In this document: positions 1 to 11,353 of the stretch, one piece after another
How the letters are laid out: each line of letters starts with the position of its first letter
Position numbering within the stretch: the first letter of the stretch is position 1
Source: Scedosporium boydii
Lineage: Eukaryota; Ascomycota; Sordariomycetes; Microascales; Microascaceae
NCBI GenBank assembly: GCA_002221725.1
Contig: NJFT01000023.1
Coordinates: 62,001-126,000, forward strand
Direction of reading: 5' to 3'
Length of the DNA: 64,000 nt
Notes under the pieces: generated by a model
Told to the model about the DNA's origin: nothing
Databases searched by the model: none
Seen by the model: the letters and a program-made list of their open reading frames with translations, nothing else
Translations under genes and position numbers: made by a program

Positions 1-205
1 GGCTAGAGCCTATCGAAAGGAGTGACGAAATGCGCTCGCTGCTTCCATATAGTTAGGTATACAATTACCTCCGAGCTGGATTCCAAGGCAAATATACTGG
101 CCATGGTCATCGACGATGGTGAATTGAATTGGTACCGTTAGGGCGGGCATTATAGCCAGTCGACGACCGACACCTCTACCCTGAGGAACATCCTCCCAAG
201 ACACT

Positions 206-875
206 TCAACTCCGCCATGCAGCTTCACGCGACCTATTATCTTCGCTACCCGCTGGGTCATTGTATGAAGCACAATCGCTGTTTCCGCACAGACTGGACC
301 CTGCAATGGCTCTCTGCGGGGCACTGCCCTTGTAGGCAATCGATGCCTTTTCTGTATGGGTTTCAAAACGTTCACGGTACTTGTTTGCCTGTGCAAAGGC
401 GAAGTCCGTACATTTATCGTGAGCTTCTCTCTGGTAGTGTTTGCTATACCCGTAAGGATGCTTGTTCATGTAGTCATCCGGCGCCTGGGCGTGACTAACG
501 AACAAAAGATGGTGTGTTAGCATTGAAATATATGGATTTAGGAAAAAGAAATACTCACGAAGCAGAATCCATGGCGGCTTCGGCCGAAGGTGAAACTAGG
601 ATCGAGTGTTGTGAAGAATCGAGGTCATGGATTGTCTTCCTTTTGCCAATCATACTATCTTACAATCCGTCGTATTCTTTGATGAACTTCTTGGATTCTA
701 CCTCACGATTTTTATACTGATTATAGTCACGCTTTTCCTCTTCGGAGGGATGCTTGTCAAGGTAGGTTGTGGGGTACTGAGCTCGACGCGAAGTCGCGTA
801 GTTTCTCAGTTCATATTGGGACATTGCTGAGCTTGTTCTGGTGTAATAGGGGGAGTTTGGATTTGGAGAAGACAT
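206..875 (-). CDS. Hypothetical three-exon protein, about 175 aa
   Basis: I do not recognise the family. Exons are read as 875..664, 595..559 and 484..206. The first intron opens with GTAAGA and ends in CTAG. The second opens with GTGAGT and ends in CCCAG. With these joins the phases agree and give about 175 residues from the ATG at 875. The alternative TTAG acceptor at 495-496 does not keep frame. The protein is polar and rich in Tyr, Lys and Glu, with no signal peptide or membrane segment. Two stretches share a Y-[LM]-[DN]-K-H-P start, at about residues 38-43 and 85-90, and each is followed by a charged Tyr-rich segment, which suggests a short internal repeat. The C-terminal 40 residues look unconstrained, so the 3' end could be spliced differently. 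Existence is fairly likely, the exact model is not. Confidence 0.5.
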
Positions 876-1030
876 CTAAGGAACGAGAGGCAGAGTCAAT
901 AACTAAAGGGTGGTGAGAGGCGAGAAAGGAGGTGATAAAGGCGTTGAGATGGGAGTTGGGATTGAAGTGGTGTTACAGTAAGATATAACTGGACGGAGGT
1001 GAGTATTGAGGGAAATGAGAACAATGCAGT

Positions 1031-1126
1031 GGCAGCTTCCATCTCCACTGGAGCAATAGCGGGAACATCACAGCTTCAACTAGAGCAACAACCAGAACAT
1101 GGCAGCTTCCATCTCCGCTGGAGCAA
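1031..1126. repeat. 26-bp direct repeat, two copies 70 bp apart
   Basis: A 26-base word beginning ggcagcttccatctcc occurs at 1031-1056 and again at 1101-1126 with a single mismatch. The spacer also contains gagcaaca-type words, so this may be a degenerate 70-bp tandem unit. Confidence 0.7.
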
Positions 1127-1914
1127 CAGAGTGGTTTTGGAGGGGCTACTCTCACACCCTCTATTCAGCACTGGCTTTCTCCTATTGTGTAGCCCCTGTG
1201 CCAAGACGCCATGAATATTCCTTATCAACATCTATTCTAGGAGATATCAAGCACTTAAGCTGTAACCGTGAGGTCCTAGCCTAGTTGTAACTGAGCTCAA
1301 TGAAGTCCTGCAGTAGCAGGGAAGTAAAATACAGCCCCTGTAGTATCTACGGGCCGAACATAAAGGAGGCCGTCGGTACGGTGGGCCGTTTGCCGTCTTG
1401 TGGGAGTCGAGGGGGCACCTTGTCTGGATCTACCCTGCCAACTACTACATAAAGGTAAGACTAGGAGTAGACGGGCCTCTAAAGGCGAATAATCTCATAG
1501 GCTTCACGACGCCGCGTGCGGGCCAGCGAAGGTGATTTTGTCTAGTGCAGTAGTCCGTAACCACACAAGTCCGTGCCGGGAGTCTCGTTGATTCTAATTG
1601 ATACAAATACAATGTGTGTGTTGCAGCATTTATAGGTTTGTATAATCCTATTGTCGTACCGGTGCTGGCAATCGCCCAAGGCGCCTGCCGAGGCGTACTG
1701 GGGACAGACTGTTACACACTCATCGATTGTAGGGCTTGCAATATCCGCCCGGCCCCGACTTTATCTTCCCTCACTCGCAACCCGCTCACCGCCCAATGCG
1801 ACGTAGCAGGCTACCCAAATAGCCCGTAACGCATAACAGCATTAAATTTGGGTCCTCGAGGGTACCCGCGTTCAGTCGATGGGTCACCCAACTAATCCGT
1901 AATCTGTTCGATTC

Positions 1915-2450
1915 TCTATATAGATTCCAGGTAGGATTCCTTCTACATTGGATTCCACGTTGGATTTCCAGTTAAGATTCCTTCCACGTTCAATTCTCTA
2001 TTAAGCCGATTCTTATAATCATACTTTATTACTAGTATATAACAGGTTCTTCTTCGAAGTAGATTTTCATTCTTCTTCTACTTTTCGTTTTCATTTTTTC
2101 CCTCTTCTTTCCTTAATATAATCAGAAGCAGAATCCAATATGAAATCCCTCTATGGAATCTAGGATGGACAGAATCCAACGTAGAATCCACATGGAGGAA
2201 ATCCCACGTGAAATCAAATGTGGAAGGAACCCCAGCGTGGATCCAATGTGGAATCTAATGTGGGATCCAATGCAGAACGAATCCAATGTAAAATCCAATG
2301 TGGAAGGAACCCCAGCGTGGAATCCAATGTGGGATCCAATGTTGAATCTAACATGGAAGGAATCCTAGCCTGGAATCCGGTGTGGAATTTAAAGTGGAAG
2401 GAATTCCAACCAGGAATCTATCTTTGGAATCTCTTGTATTGCCCGTGTGT
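1915..2450. repeat. Degenerate GGAATCC minisatellite in two opposed orientations
   Basis: From 1915 to about 2010 the sequence is built from GATTCC words such as ttggattccacgttgg. From about 2125 to 2445 it is built from the complementary GGAATCC words. The right arm includes an approximately 80-bp higher-order unit, seen at 2219 and 2299, that contains ggaaccccagcgtgg. The arms flank a pyrimidine-rich spacer at 2050-2115. The arrangement is a long imperfect inverted repeat. Confidence 0.7.
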
Positions 2451-2826
2451 GGATTGCAGTGACTGATAATGGATTCTGACCCTCCGCTACCCATCCATCC
2501 ATTCCCCGAGACAGCCCATGGGTTTTATCTACTACCCTGCTACCCATTTTCTATATCCGTGGGCCTGATGGGTTCCATAACTCGTGGATCACCCATGAGT
2601 TTTCCAAGTCCTGGCGCTAAACTCAACTGATGTCCCCAGCACAAACATTGAAGGCACATCTGAATCGTCAATCAAGGGTGCACCTTCCGCCCGGACAATA
2701 AACCCGCTCCGCCTTGTGACGGGTGTTTATGCTTTTCTTAGAGTGCCTCCACTGTCTACCTCCGCCTCATCTCCATCGTCTCCATCATCTTCAGCCCAAG
2801 ATCCTCACTGTCCATCTCAACTCGAC

Positions 2827-4365
2827 ATGGCCACTCTACATCATCTTCCGCCAGAACTATTAAATCTGGCATTGTCTTTTGCGTCTTCTCCAAGGGATTT
2901 GCACAGTTTTATTTGCGCATCCGCTCCCTGCTTTCGCGTCTTCTCCTCGAACCGGCTGCGGATCCTGTCGTCTGTCTTAGGAAATGCGATCCAGCCTAGT
3001 GCGCTCCGCCATGCCTTAGCCATCAGTCAGCTTCCCTCTCCACTGCCGGCCGGAAATGAAGTTCCCGCCGTACTACTATTCCTCGAGCGGTACTTTTCAC
3101 GAGAAGAGTTCGAATTTCCAATCGACGTGGCACAACTGATTTCGATCTGCACGCTTTATAACCGGATGTCGCGTCTAACGGAGGATTTCTTTGCGCATTC
3201 TGCTCGTCTCCTTGGGGCCTATGATTCCTTTTCTAAAGGGGATCTCCTCCCATTTAAAGGACCAAAATCCTCCGAATTCTCTCCTTTGTCATCGGTTGAG
3301 CGTACTCGACTCCAAAGAGCCTTCTTTCGTTACGAGATATACTGCAGAGTATTTCCCCCGGAACCCGGGGACTGGCCATACTCTCGTTTTAACCCATCAC
3401 TCTTTCCCAGTGACCAGCAATTCCGCCTCTTCCTCAGCAGACTCGAGCCATGGGAAGTGGAAGAGATGAGATGCCTTCACACCTACTTCGCGTCTCTGAT
3501 CGCTGGCTTTATCAACAACCTCGAAGACGAGATAACCCAAGCCGTTCTGACTTCGCCTGGCGTCCGCGGCCCTACTCGGCATTCCTCCCCAAGCCCACCG
3601 TCTAGACGCACGAATGCCATAATGACTCGAGGCGGCTTGAGGGACGATTCTTTCGTACCTCCCCATTGTCGACAAACGTCAAAGGATCACGTTCCCCCGG
3701 AGAGCACAGAAAGAGGCGAAAAACTGGTGTATTTCACCGAGCTCGATCTCCAAGGCCTCGACCTCTTCGAGGAAACAACGAAGAGTATGATTCCTGGGTT
3801 CCTGAGCAAAATGGCATCTCTGGGCCTAGAATTCATGATACAGCTCATTGATGGTGATGACCAGCGACGGAAAGATATGATTCAGGCAAGGGCGCCATTC
3901 TCTCGTGATTTCCTTCCCGAAGCTTTACAGCATTCCCCTCCAACTCACCCCAATGTGAACGTTCCGCCGACCACAGGTACCATTGGCCTATGGTCTTCTC
4001 CTAATCTTGGATACACTGTTTTTCAGCCTTCTCGCCGGACAGTTTACTCCCAGATCTGCGACTCCTCTGACCACCCTGTGTATGAACTTCTTCGGGAGAT
4101 GGGATATGTCTTCTGGGATACAGAGCGAATTGAAATCCCGTCTGTGAAGAAGCACCTGGGATCTGCAAGAGATGCTTCTGAAACGTGGAACTCCTGTAGA
4201 TGGATAAGGCAGACGAGTGTTGAGGAGCGATTACGAGGTGTCCAGCTTGTGGAGAGCGAGATGGACAGGATTGCGAGGGAATTTAGTTACCACTTCGAAG
4301 AAGACGAAGAAAACAATGATTATACAGTGATTAGTCGAGGAGTGGCAAATGCAGAGACAAATTAG
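2827..4365 (+). CDS. F-box-like domain protein, 512 aa
   Basis: A single-exon gene. The reading frame is open from about 2716, but the first ATG is at 2827 and begins directly with an F-box-like segment. There, LPPELLNLALSF is followed by a run of Leu, Phe and Ser through about residue 45, as in fungal F-box/helical repeat proteins. F-box proteins usually link substrates to an SCF ubiquitin ligase through Skp1, and many fungal copies have no known target. The middle contains Pro/Ser-rich linkers around residues 265-300. The C-terminus is acidic, with a run of Glu/Asp and Asn near the stop. No membrane segments are seen. The F-box call rests on the N-terminal 40 residues only; the rest is unrecognised. 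Confidence 0.7.
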   Translation: MATLHHLPPELLNLALSFASSPRDLHSFICASAPCFRVFSSNRLRILSSVLGNAIQPSALRHALAISQLPSPLPAGNEVPAVLLFLERYFSREEFEFPIDVAQLISICTLYNRMSRLTEDFFAHSARLLGAYDSFSKGDLLPFKGPKSSEFSPLSSVERTRLQRAFFRYEIYCRVFPPEPGDWPYSRFNPSLFPSDQQFRLFLSRLEPWEVEEMRCLHTYFASLIAGFINNLEDEITQAVLTSPGVRGPTRHSSPSPPSRRTNAIMTRGGLRDDSFVPPHCRQTSKDHVPPESTERGEKLVYFTELDLQGLDLFEETTKSMIPGFLSKMASLGLEFMIQLIDGDDQRRKDMIQARAPFSRDFLPEALQHSPPTHPNVNVPPTTGTIGLWSSPNLGYTVFQPSRRTVYSQICDSSDHPVYELLREMGYVFWDTERIEIPSVKKHLGSARDASETWNSCRWIRQTSVEERLRGVQLVESEMDRIAREFSYHFEEDEENNDYTVISRGVANAETN

Positions 4366-6172
4366 GCATGCGATTCCCTTCTTCCTCCTCCAAGATGGGG
4401 ATTTGACTTCTTTGGGCACCAGGTTCGCACTCCATCCTGAATATAGTCTCTATTCTGAGGTGATTTGTTTTCAAGAAATTCTGCGTGATCCTTGAAGGTC
4501 CGCCCGCATGTCCAGGGACAATGATATGCTTTAGTTTTTGATCAGTATTTCATCACCTAATATTAATCAATCCCACCAATTTCCACTCAGAATGGTGACA
4601 TACCCTTGAACGGCTACGGCCCCTGGCATGAAGCCCAATGGAGTTCCATGGAGCTCCTCAGTTCCGAAATCGCCGCCGCATCACAAATACGACTTCTAGT
4701 GTGATGCCGCGATGACCACGGCATGTCCAGATACGTTACTTGTTGCGGAAGCGTATCGAATGGAGTTTTGATAAACTCATACGACTTGCGCCAGTCTATT
4801 TGTCGTTCCAGAACGAGACCCTCATCAGGTTCCAGCGCCAATTCAAAGACTATCTCCGATCTTGTGTAACGCCGGACTCTCCAAACTGCCAGGTGTAGGC
4901 CTTCTGGGGCGAAGATCGCCTCGACGGCCTTGGGCAATAGACGAAGACTAGTAGGTCAGCCCGACGGAACCCTGAGAATGAAAAGGGGGGGAAATACCGG
5001 TAGGTAGACCATAGAACGGATCAGTCCACGGGCAGATGACGTCGGCATCTACTTGGCATACGCCCGACCCAGCATCTTGCTATGAGGGATGTCCGAAAAA
5101 GGGTCACGTATTCAGGGATCAGTACAACCGAATCACTCGTCGGATCCACATAAGAATTGAAACACGTAGAACGTATCGAACGAGAGAAAGGAATGGAATC
5201 AAACTGCACCCGCGTCATCGGAAAGCGCTTGTTATCCAAGGCTAACTTGAGGAATGAAAGCCTTATAGGCTGAGCAGCGTTTCCTAGTGACTCTTGTCTC
5301 CGTTGTTTCTATGCTTGCCTATGTTCGAGGAATCCTCTGAAGGGAGATTTCTCTCCATCGTGCTTGTCAGGACTCGTGAGCTAGATATTTCTCGGCTTAC
5401 TTATAAACTCGGACGCAGTTCAGGCATGTTCATCTTGGCCCGACGTTTCTTTTTCCTTTCGCCACAACCGAGACGGAGTGGAGTACGTGCAGCAATCAAC
5501 GCTGGAAAGGAAAGAGTTTGTATTTTCCGTTTCGTATTCGGGGTGGGGTCCTAGGAAGCGGGGCCCTCAGCACTTACGAACATACGAAGAAAGTCTCAAC
5601 AGCACTAGTTGCGTACAAAAGTGTGAATGGTACGACAGTCGCTCAATTTCTTTCGTCCCGCGGCATATCCTTTGAGGGCGTGGAAGCGCACGTGGACGTC
5701 TGACGGCCTTCTGGAGTTGCCATAGAAGAGAAGCGAGGTGAGTAGGATATAAATGCTGAGTGGGGGCTCTTAAGGGTAGCCGGAGTGAAAACATAGAGCA
5801 AAGCTCTGCGTGGGATGCCAAGAGTGTATCCTGATCTATCGGGGAAAAAGTTCGGATCTCCGGTGGCATATTATGAAAGTGAACCCTGACAATAGCCAAT
5901 GGAACTCAGCACACCTGAAACCATGAATCAATTTCAAGTCAACATGCTAATGGTTGTGGGAAATTTCATGCTCCAGTGGGTGAGACATCAGTGTGAGCGG
6001 AAAGGCCGCGGCGTGGAGCTCGATATGTCTCACAATTCACTCCGAGTCGAGGAGAACGTGATCGTCTCAGAGCAGAGTATAATATAAGCCTTCAAAGTCG
6101 AATCAATTTTGAATTTCTTCATGCACCGCCTCTTTTAATTTGCAACGCCAGGTGGACTTTTGGTCGCTAGCC
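4366..6172. other. Intergenic, possible gene relic on the minus strand at 4614-5239
   Basis: Two minus-strand stretches look protein-like in composition. One, at 4614-4937, contains PEGLHLAVWRVRRYT. The other starts at an ATG near 5218 and contains TRVQFDSIPFSRS. Neither has a convincing start and stop together, and no intron joins them cleanly. The rest up to the MFS gene shows nothing I can support. Confidence 0.3.
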
Positions 6173-8203
6173 ATGGGGATGAAGGATTCCCAAGCTCGCA
6201 TCCGCTCTCAGCGGTATGATTCCAGGAGCACGTTACACTCGCCAACATCAGAAGAAACGACTGGATCTATTACAGCCGGATCCCTGGAACCGCGGGAACC
6301 ATGCGTCATTGTTCAGATAACAACACTGATCGGCCTGGCTGTGGCCGTGCTTGCGGCTAGTGTGGTAAGTCAACCACCCGCGGGTAGCTAAACCGAGGCC
6401 TATGGCCTCTAGTTCATGAGAGTATGTAATTTCACTAACAGTCTGTTGGGAAATTAAGAATGGTACCATCATTGGCACACTCATGCCCACCCTCGTTAAT
6501 GAGTTCGACTCTTTACGGGAGGCTGCCTGGTATGGTTCTATATAGTAAGTCGAATCTCAGCCTAGGTCTTTGTTTCTTAGGAGTGACGATTAACGCTGAA
6601 GCCAGTCTCCTTGTGATGGGTGCCACGCAGCCCGCTCTTGGGAACGCCGCTGGTGTATTTTCAAAAATCGCCTTATTCATTTCGGTACTGATTTTTGCTG
6701 GGGGCTCTGTAATCTGTGCCATATCTCGCAACTCGCTTACTTTTGTCGGAGGAAGAGCAGTATCTGGCCTCGGGAGCGGCGGGATTATGTCTGGTGCGAT
6801 GGTGTGAGTGGTGTCGAAACCATTTTATTTTTCGGCTTTCCGTTCATTTCTTCTAGCGCTAATGGTATCTTCTTGACCAAGGATCATGGGTTCGGTAGCG
6901 CCCCTCCATCAAAAATCCCTCTACTGCAGCATATTGCTACTCTTGGAGGTCGTGGCAACAGCCGCTGGACCAGTCATCGGTGGCGCAATCACAAGTCGCC
7001 TCGGATGGCGCTGGTGCTTCTGGATAAATCCTCCGGCCGGGGCCCTGGCCTTTCTCATTTTGCTATTCCCACTACGTCTTCCGCGCTCCCTGTCTTGGAA
7101 GTCAAGGGAAGAATTGGACGACATGAGCTTCAGGGACAAGTTATACCAGTGCGATGTATTCGGCGGCTCCATCATCGCTGGAAGTCTAACTTGTTTGTTC
7201 CTTGCCCTTCAGTGGGGAGGCGAGCGGTGGAAATGGAGTGATATAAGGATCATTGTCCTCCTAATCGCCTTTGGAGCCAGCTTCATCTATGCGCTTATCC
7301 AGCAATTGAACAAGGGAGACGCGGCCGTGCTCCCCGTGAGACTGAAGAAGATTAAACATGTCACTGCCTATCTATTCGTTTGCATCTGCTTTGCAAGTGC
7401 TCAATCGCTTGCCCTCTACTACGTAAGCTAGCGAGCTCCCCACGACCTCAAGGCTTGATTTGCCCTCAGTTTATTCCTTTGCTGACTTATTCTCGTAGAT
7501 GCCCATGTGGTTCCAAACTGTTCAAGGCGTCTCGATTTTGGATTCTGGGATTCGAATGCTCTCCATCACTGGCGCTATTGTCGTGGCCAGCGTACTGGCG
7601 GTTTTGGGAGTCTGGGCTCTCCACTACATGCCACCACTTGTCATAACGGCCACAATTCTGGCGTCCGTAGGGGCCGGAATGCTCTTCACCCTGGAATCGG
7701 AAATGCCTATGCTGGAGTGGATTGGATACTTAGTCCTCTACGGTCTTGGCTTGGGAATGGGTGGCCAACTAGCAATCCTCGGTGCCCAGTTGGCCGTGAG
7801 CCCGGCTGACGTTGCCAATAGCATCTCCTCTGTACTATCACTGAACGCCATTGGCAGTTCCATTTTCCTTTTTGTGTTCCAGAGACTCTTCAACACTGAG
7901 CTTCTCGCCCTATCCGACCCAGCGACCGAATTCGAACCGAGCGTTACGAAGAAGAGCTTCGCTTTTATGAAGAGCGCATCACCTGAGGACCACCAATACG
8001 CAATAGAAACGATCACTTCCGGGGTCCGCAAGCTTTTCTTCATCAGCATGGTCCTGTCTGCTGCCACCATTCTTGCGCTGCCTTTTCTTCCTTGGAAATC
8101 GGTCAAGCCCAGAGTGCGGAAGACGGAGAAGACGGACGTGGAGAGCTCGAGGGCCAGCTCGTATCAAAGCGAAGCATTCACCCAGTGGTCTTCCGGTAAA
8201 TAG
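6173..8203 (+). CDS. MFS transporter, 14-TM drug:H+ antiporter type (DHA2), 573 aa
   Basis: Five exons: 6173..6364, 6459..6544, 6606..6803, 6882..7422 and 7499..8203. All donors are GTAAGY or GTGAGT and all phases match. The start ATG at 6173 is the first in the frame. Typical DHA2 motifs are present: NGTIIGTLMPTLVNEF in TM1, WYGSIYLL leading to TM2, GRAVSGLGSGGI, and GPVIGGAITSRLGWRWCFWINPPAGA (motif C into TM5/6) just after the fourth exon starts. The second half supplies the remaining helices, and the tail is charged and Ser-rich. Such proteins export toxic compounds or secondary metabolites from the cell by proton antiport. The family is sure, the substrate unknown. No biosynthetic genes lie beside it, so a general efflux role is as likely as a pathway-specific one. 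Confidence 0.9.
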
Positions 8204-9023
8204 GGTACGGGCTATTGGACATCGTGTTAGACATTTCTCCCAGGAGCCTCAACTATTTTCGCCGCCCATGCACTTGACTTCATTCTTTGGGTTCATTCTT
8301 TGGAGACAGTGTCCGACTTGTTGATATTAAAGTTTGGCTTCTTCATGACGCTTGGGAACGCCGCTAAGGGGGATCATCTGTATTATATTCAAATAATATT
8401 TTCAACGGATAATATGACTTCCATACAGCAACAAGATCCCTTTATTCCGTGCAACCACGAATGAGAAAGGTGAGCAACTCATCTCTTGCATTGCCCTTCG
8501 TTTGCTCTGCTGAGGTGTCGGACGAGTACCTGACACATATTATTGAAATACAATTGCAAATCAGGCACTCCGCCCCTCCGACTGAAGAATGAGCGAGTCT
8601 GTCCCTCCAAAGACTCTCTTATCAAAGGAAAAACCCTCCTGTTCCAGGATGGCCCCGCTTCATTAAAAGCGCTAGAGCGATTATAACCTATTTGGGGCGG
8701 AATTATGTCAATAGGGCGCGGCGCTGTCATTGCCAAGTCCGTACCCGTCTGGTTTCGCTCCGCCCCCCTGCACCTGTACTTCCTAAGCTAGTCCATGTGC
8801 TTTGCAGGTAACGCAGGTGGTTTCCCACTAGATCCAACTCGGGGCATTAAAGATTATCCCAAGCCTGAGCTGAAAACGACGTGTTATCGTGACTCAAATC
8901 GACCTCCCTCATCCACCCCGCATCCCTCTCGCACTCACTATATAAGGACCACCTTGCGACAGCTTGTCTCTCGGAAATCTGGCGTCATCATCATTCATCA
9001 ATCCTACCACCTGTCAATCAAAC
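8204..9023. other. Intergenic, promoter of the GNAT gene at its right end
   Basis: No open frame here is convincing. The last 100 bases are C/T-rich with a TATA-like element and lead into the acetyltransferase start. Confidence 0.6.
8939..8946 (+). promoter_or_regulatory. TATA-like box upstream of the GNAT gene
   Basis: TATATAAG lies about 78 bases before the ATG at 9024, within a C/T-rich leader typical of strongly transcribed fungal genes. Assigned by position and sequence only. Confidence 0.5.
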
Positions 9024-9582
9024 ATGTCGTCGACTCCAGAATACAAAATTACCGATCTGACTCCTTCCGATTTTGCGGAGTGGAACGCCTTGTTTCGGGC
9101 CTACATCGACTTCTACGAATCCTCTCTCCCCGACGAGCAGTATACAAAGACTTTTAACCGTCTCGTCAACAAGACCAATGGCCTCGGAGCATTGGTAATG
9201 AGGGAAGTTTCAGACGATAAAACGAGAATCGTCGGCTTTGCTCATTTCCTCCCCATGGAATCGACTTGGATTGAAAAGAAGGTTCTGTTCCTTGATGGTA
9301 AGTTCTCTTTGGAGACGTGAGTCGGGCGTGACTTATGTAATGCATTCATCTACCGGAAGCGGCGGGCTGATACGACTCCTCTCCAAAGATTTATATGTCG
9401 ATCCGTCGGTTCGTCGAAAAGGGCTGGGACGTAAACTGATCCAGGCGGTTGGCGATGTGGCCAAGAACAATGACTATGCCCGCGTCCACTGGGTCACAAA
9501 GCACACCAATGCTCGGGCGCGAGCATTGTATGACACGGTGGCCAAAACTATCTTCACGGAATATCGCATGGAGCTAGAGTAG
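9024..9582 (+). CDS. GNAT-family N-acetyltransferase, 155 aa
   Basis: Two exons, 9024..9298 and 9390..9582, are joined in phase 1. The donor GTAAGT follows FLD and the acceptor is AAAG, so the product reads through LDDLYVDPSVRRKGLGRK. That is the classic GNAT motif A, an acetyl-CoA pyrophosphate-binding R/Q-x-x-G-x-G/A loop at about residues 95-110. The C-terminal NARARALYDTVA matches motif B of small yeast-type GNATs acting on small molecules or polyamines. The family transfers acetyl from acetyl-CoA to an amine. Length is normal for the family, and the acceptor substrate cannot be told from sequence. Confidence 0.88.
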
Positions 9583-9844
9583 GAACATGGACCTTGGGAA
9601 CTTGGTATTTTCGACGTTGAGCGCATATTACCCTCGGTCTACATCCAAAGCCAGGTAATGTTAAAAACTAGCTGTAGCTGTGAGAGTACGAGAATGCAAT
9701 CCTCAAGTACAAACCTGCCCCGCTGCCCAGCATCCCAGGGCTGTCAATTAATATTCGCTTGAGTAAACTCTTGAGGTGCCGAGTTTGTAAGTGGAGTAGA
9801 TTTAGTGACCAGGGGTACCAAGCAAACCAGGGCCAGCAAACAGC

Positions 9845-10219
9845 TTATTCGAGGACACGCTGGGCTCTCAGCGCGTTAATCGTCTCCAGGGTCCACTCCT
9901 GGCAGCGGCGGAGGGGCTTGGTCGGGTTGAGCCGCCGAGGGCCGTTAAATTGCTTGGTGGGGGGAGGATTCGCCTCACAGATTTGCTTGAAAAGACTCAA
10001 TTTGCTGCTAGAGATTTTTCCTATTTCGGACCTCGAGATGAATGCCGGCGAACATTGCTCGGGAGTATCCGTATCTTTGACCTCGAACACCATGCCCTCT
10101 TGGATATTTCCTGTGACGTGGAATATCGTTCCCCTCTTCGAATGAATCTCAACGAGAAGGGATTGATGATTTCGCGGGGCCCCAAGAGACTCCACCAAGA
10201 AGACAGGATACATAGTCAT
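9845..10219 (-). CDS. DUF6914-like protein, 124 aa
   Basis: A short single-exon gene read from the ATG at 10219, with a second ATG at 10213. The body matches, from my knowledge of the family, small fungal proteins annotated DUF6914. These have an early 'ligand' strand followed by IFHVTGNIQEGM, then a central SxSEIGKI-type segment and a C-terminal NPPPTKQFNGPRRL...PLRRCQEWT block. The function is unknown in this family. There is no signal peptide or membrane segment. The N-terminal 20 residues are the least conserved part, and an upstream exon cannot be excluded. Confidence 0.7.
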   Translation of the reverse strand: MTMYPVFLVESLGAPRNHQSLLVEIHSKRGTIFHVTGNIQEGMVFEVKDTDTPEQCSPAFISRSEIGKISSSKLSLFKQICEANPPPTKQFNGPRRLNPTKPLRRCQEWTLETINALRAQRVLE

Positions 10220-11353
10220 CACTGGAAGAGCCAGTCATTTGTTTGGCAGCGTCTCGCAGAAGGTATGGGTCTTACTATGTTATATCCAGACCTTTCTCTT
10301 CATTCAATTAGTGCACGGCTGAAGATAGATTGAGTCGCTCCGTGGACTGGATTTGGCAAATTGTGGATTTTGTCGGGAAAGTGGAACCAACCGACTTCAC
10401 AGCACAGCCATTGGTGCCTAATGCGCCGGGTTGTTATGACTACAACATTGAGATGAGCAACGCCAGATGCAGCGAACTGGGTACGCGACAGCCACGCGTC
10501 ACACTTCACGAAGCCGATGGGGAAAAAAATTCCCGTCCAAGATATTGATGTTCTTAGTTGGCCATTAGTCTCCAGCACCCCGTGAGCTGAGTGGGCATCA
10601 CAGCCTTGGCATGCGCAATGGTGGAGGAGCCTCTCCACTCGAAGTCAAGCCGCTCAAAAGGAGGAAATTAATTGATCTCTCTGAGTCAGAGACTACATTC
10701 ACGGAAAATGCAGTTTGAGACCTAACAAAATTTGACGATTTTTGTTAGTGTACCTTACGCAATTCTTCTCTACGAATCCTCATTTTCGTTTAAATTCTGT
10801 GGAACTATGTGGAGTTCGAGGATCCACGTTCAACGGCCCTTGACTTAAATTTCAAATCATATCCCGAGATCGGCTGTGGCTGGGAAGACGTAGATGGCAA
10901 GACCCTTTAGAATTCCTGAATATGAAGCCCTAAACAAGCCCCTGCCATTTCATTTCCGCTCGTCTCAGGGGCAGTGTAGGATTCAACGCCTTGTCTTTGG
11001 AACCAAGGTCAACATCTAAGGGCGAATCTTGTAACAGTAGAATAGGTATTTCTACATTGTATTTGAGCAAGACAGCCTCGAAACTGACACGGTAACTGGG
11101 GACATAGTAAAACAGTCCGGGGCTTCAGCCGTCTTTCATTATGAAGAAACTTGGAGGAAAGCGAAAGAGATTTGGTGCGAAATTGGCCCTTTACCAAAAG
11201 TAATCCCCAGCGTGAAAAGTGATGGGACAGCTGGAGAGAGTGAAGTGTATAGCGTAAGTTACCCCCATCACCGAAATCTTCTCGAACAGATCCATTCTGC
11301 AAGCGGGAGGGCAAGGCGCGGGGCAAACGGAGTCGGGGCGTAGGATTGTACAT
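10220..11353. other. Intergenic, no supported gene
   Basis: Frames in both directions at 10300-10640 lack family features. Near 10727-10752 there is an imperfect palindrome, aacaaaatttgacgattttt followed by gttag, which could form a hairpin downstream of neighbouring genes. Nothing else is supported. Confidence 0.4.

Larger units (their letters stand above)
876..2826. other. Intergenic, repeat-rich, no convincing gene
   Basis: No reading frame here is protein-like. The stretch holds a 26-bp direct repeat near 1031-1126, a field of GGAATCC-type repeats in two orientations at 1915-2450, and a segment around 2455-2640 rich in TACCCA/ACCCATG words. That last segment resembles the subterminal regions of hAT-type DNA transposons. 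No transposase was found. Confidence 0.5.

Noticed and set aside
10300..10640. Overlapping frames on both strands
   Set aside because: Neither strand shows family features or a good start. The neighbouring DUF6914 gene is complete without them.
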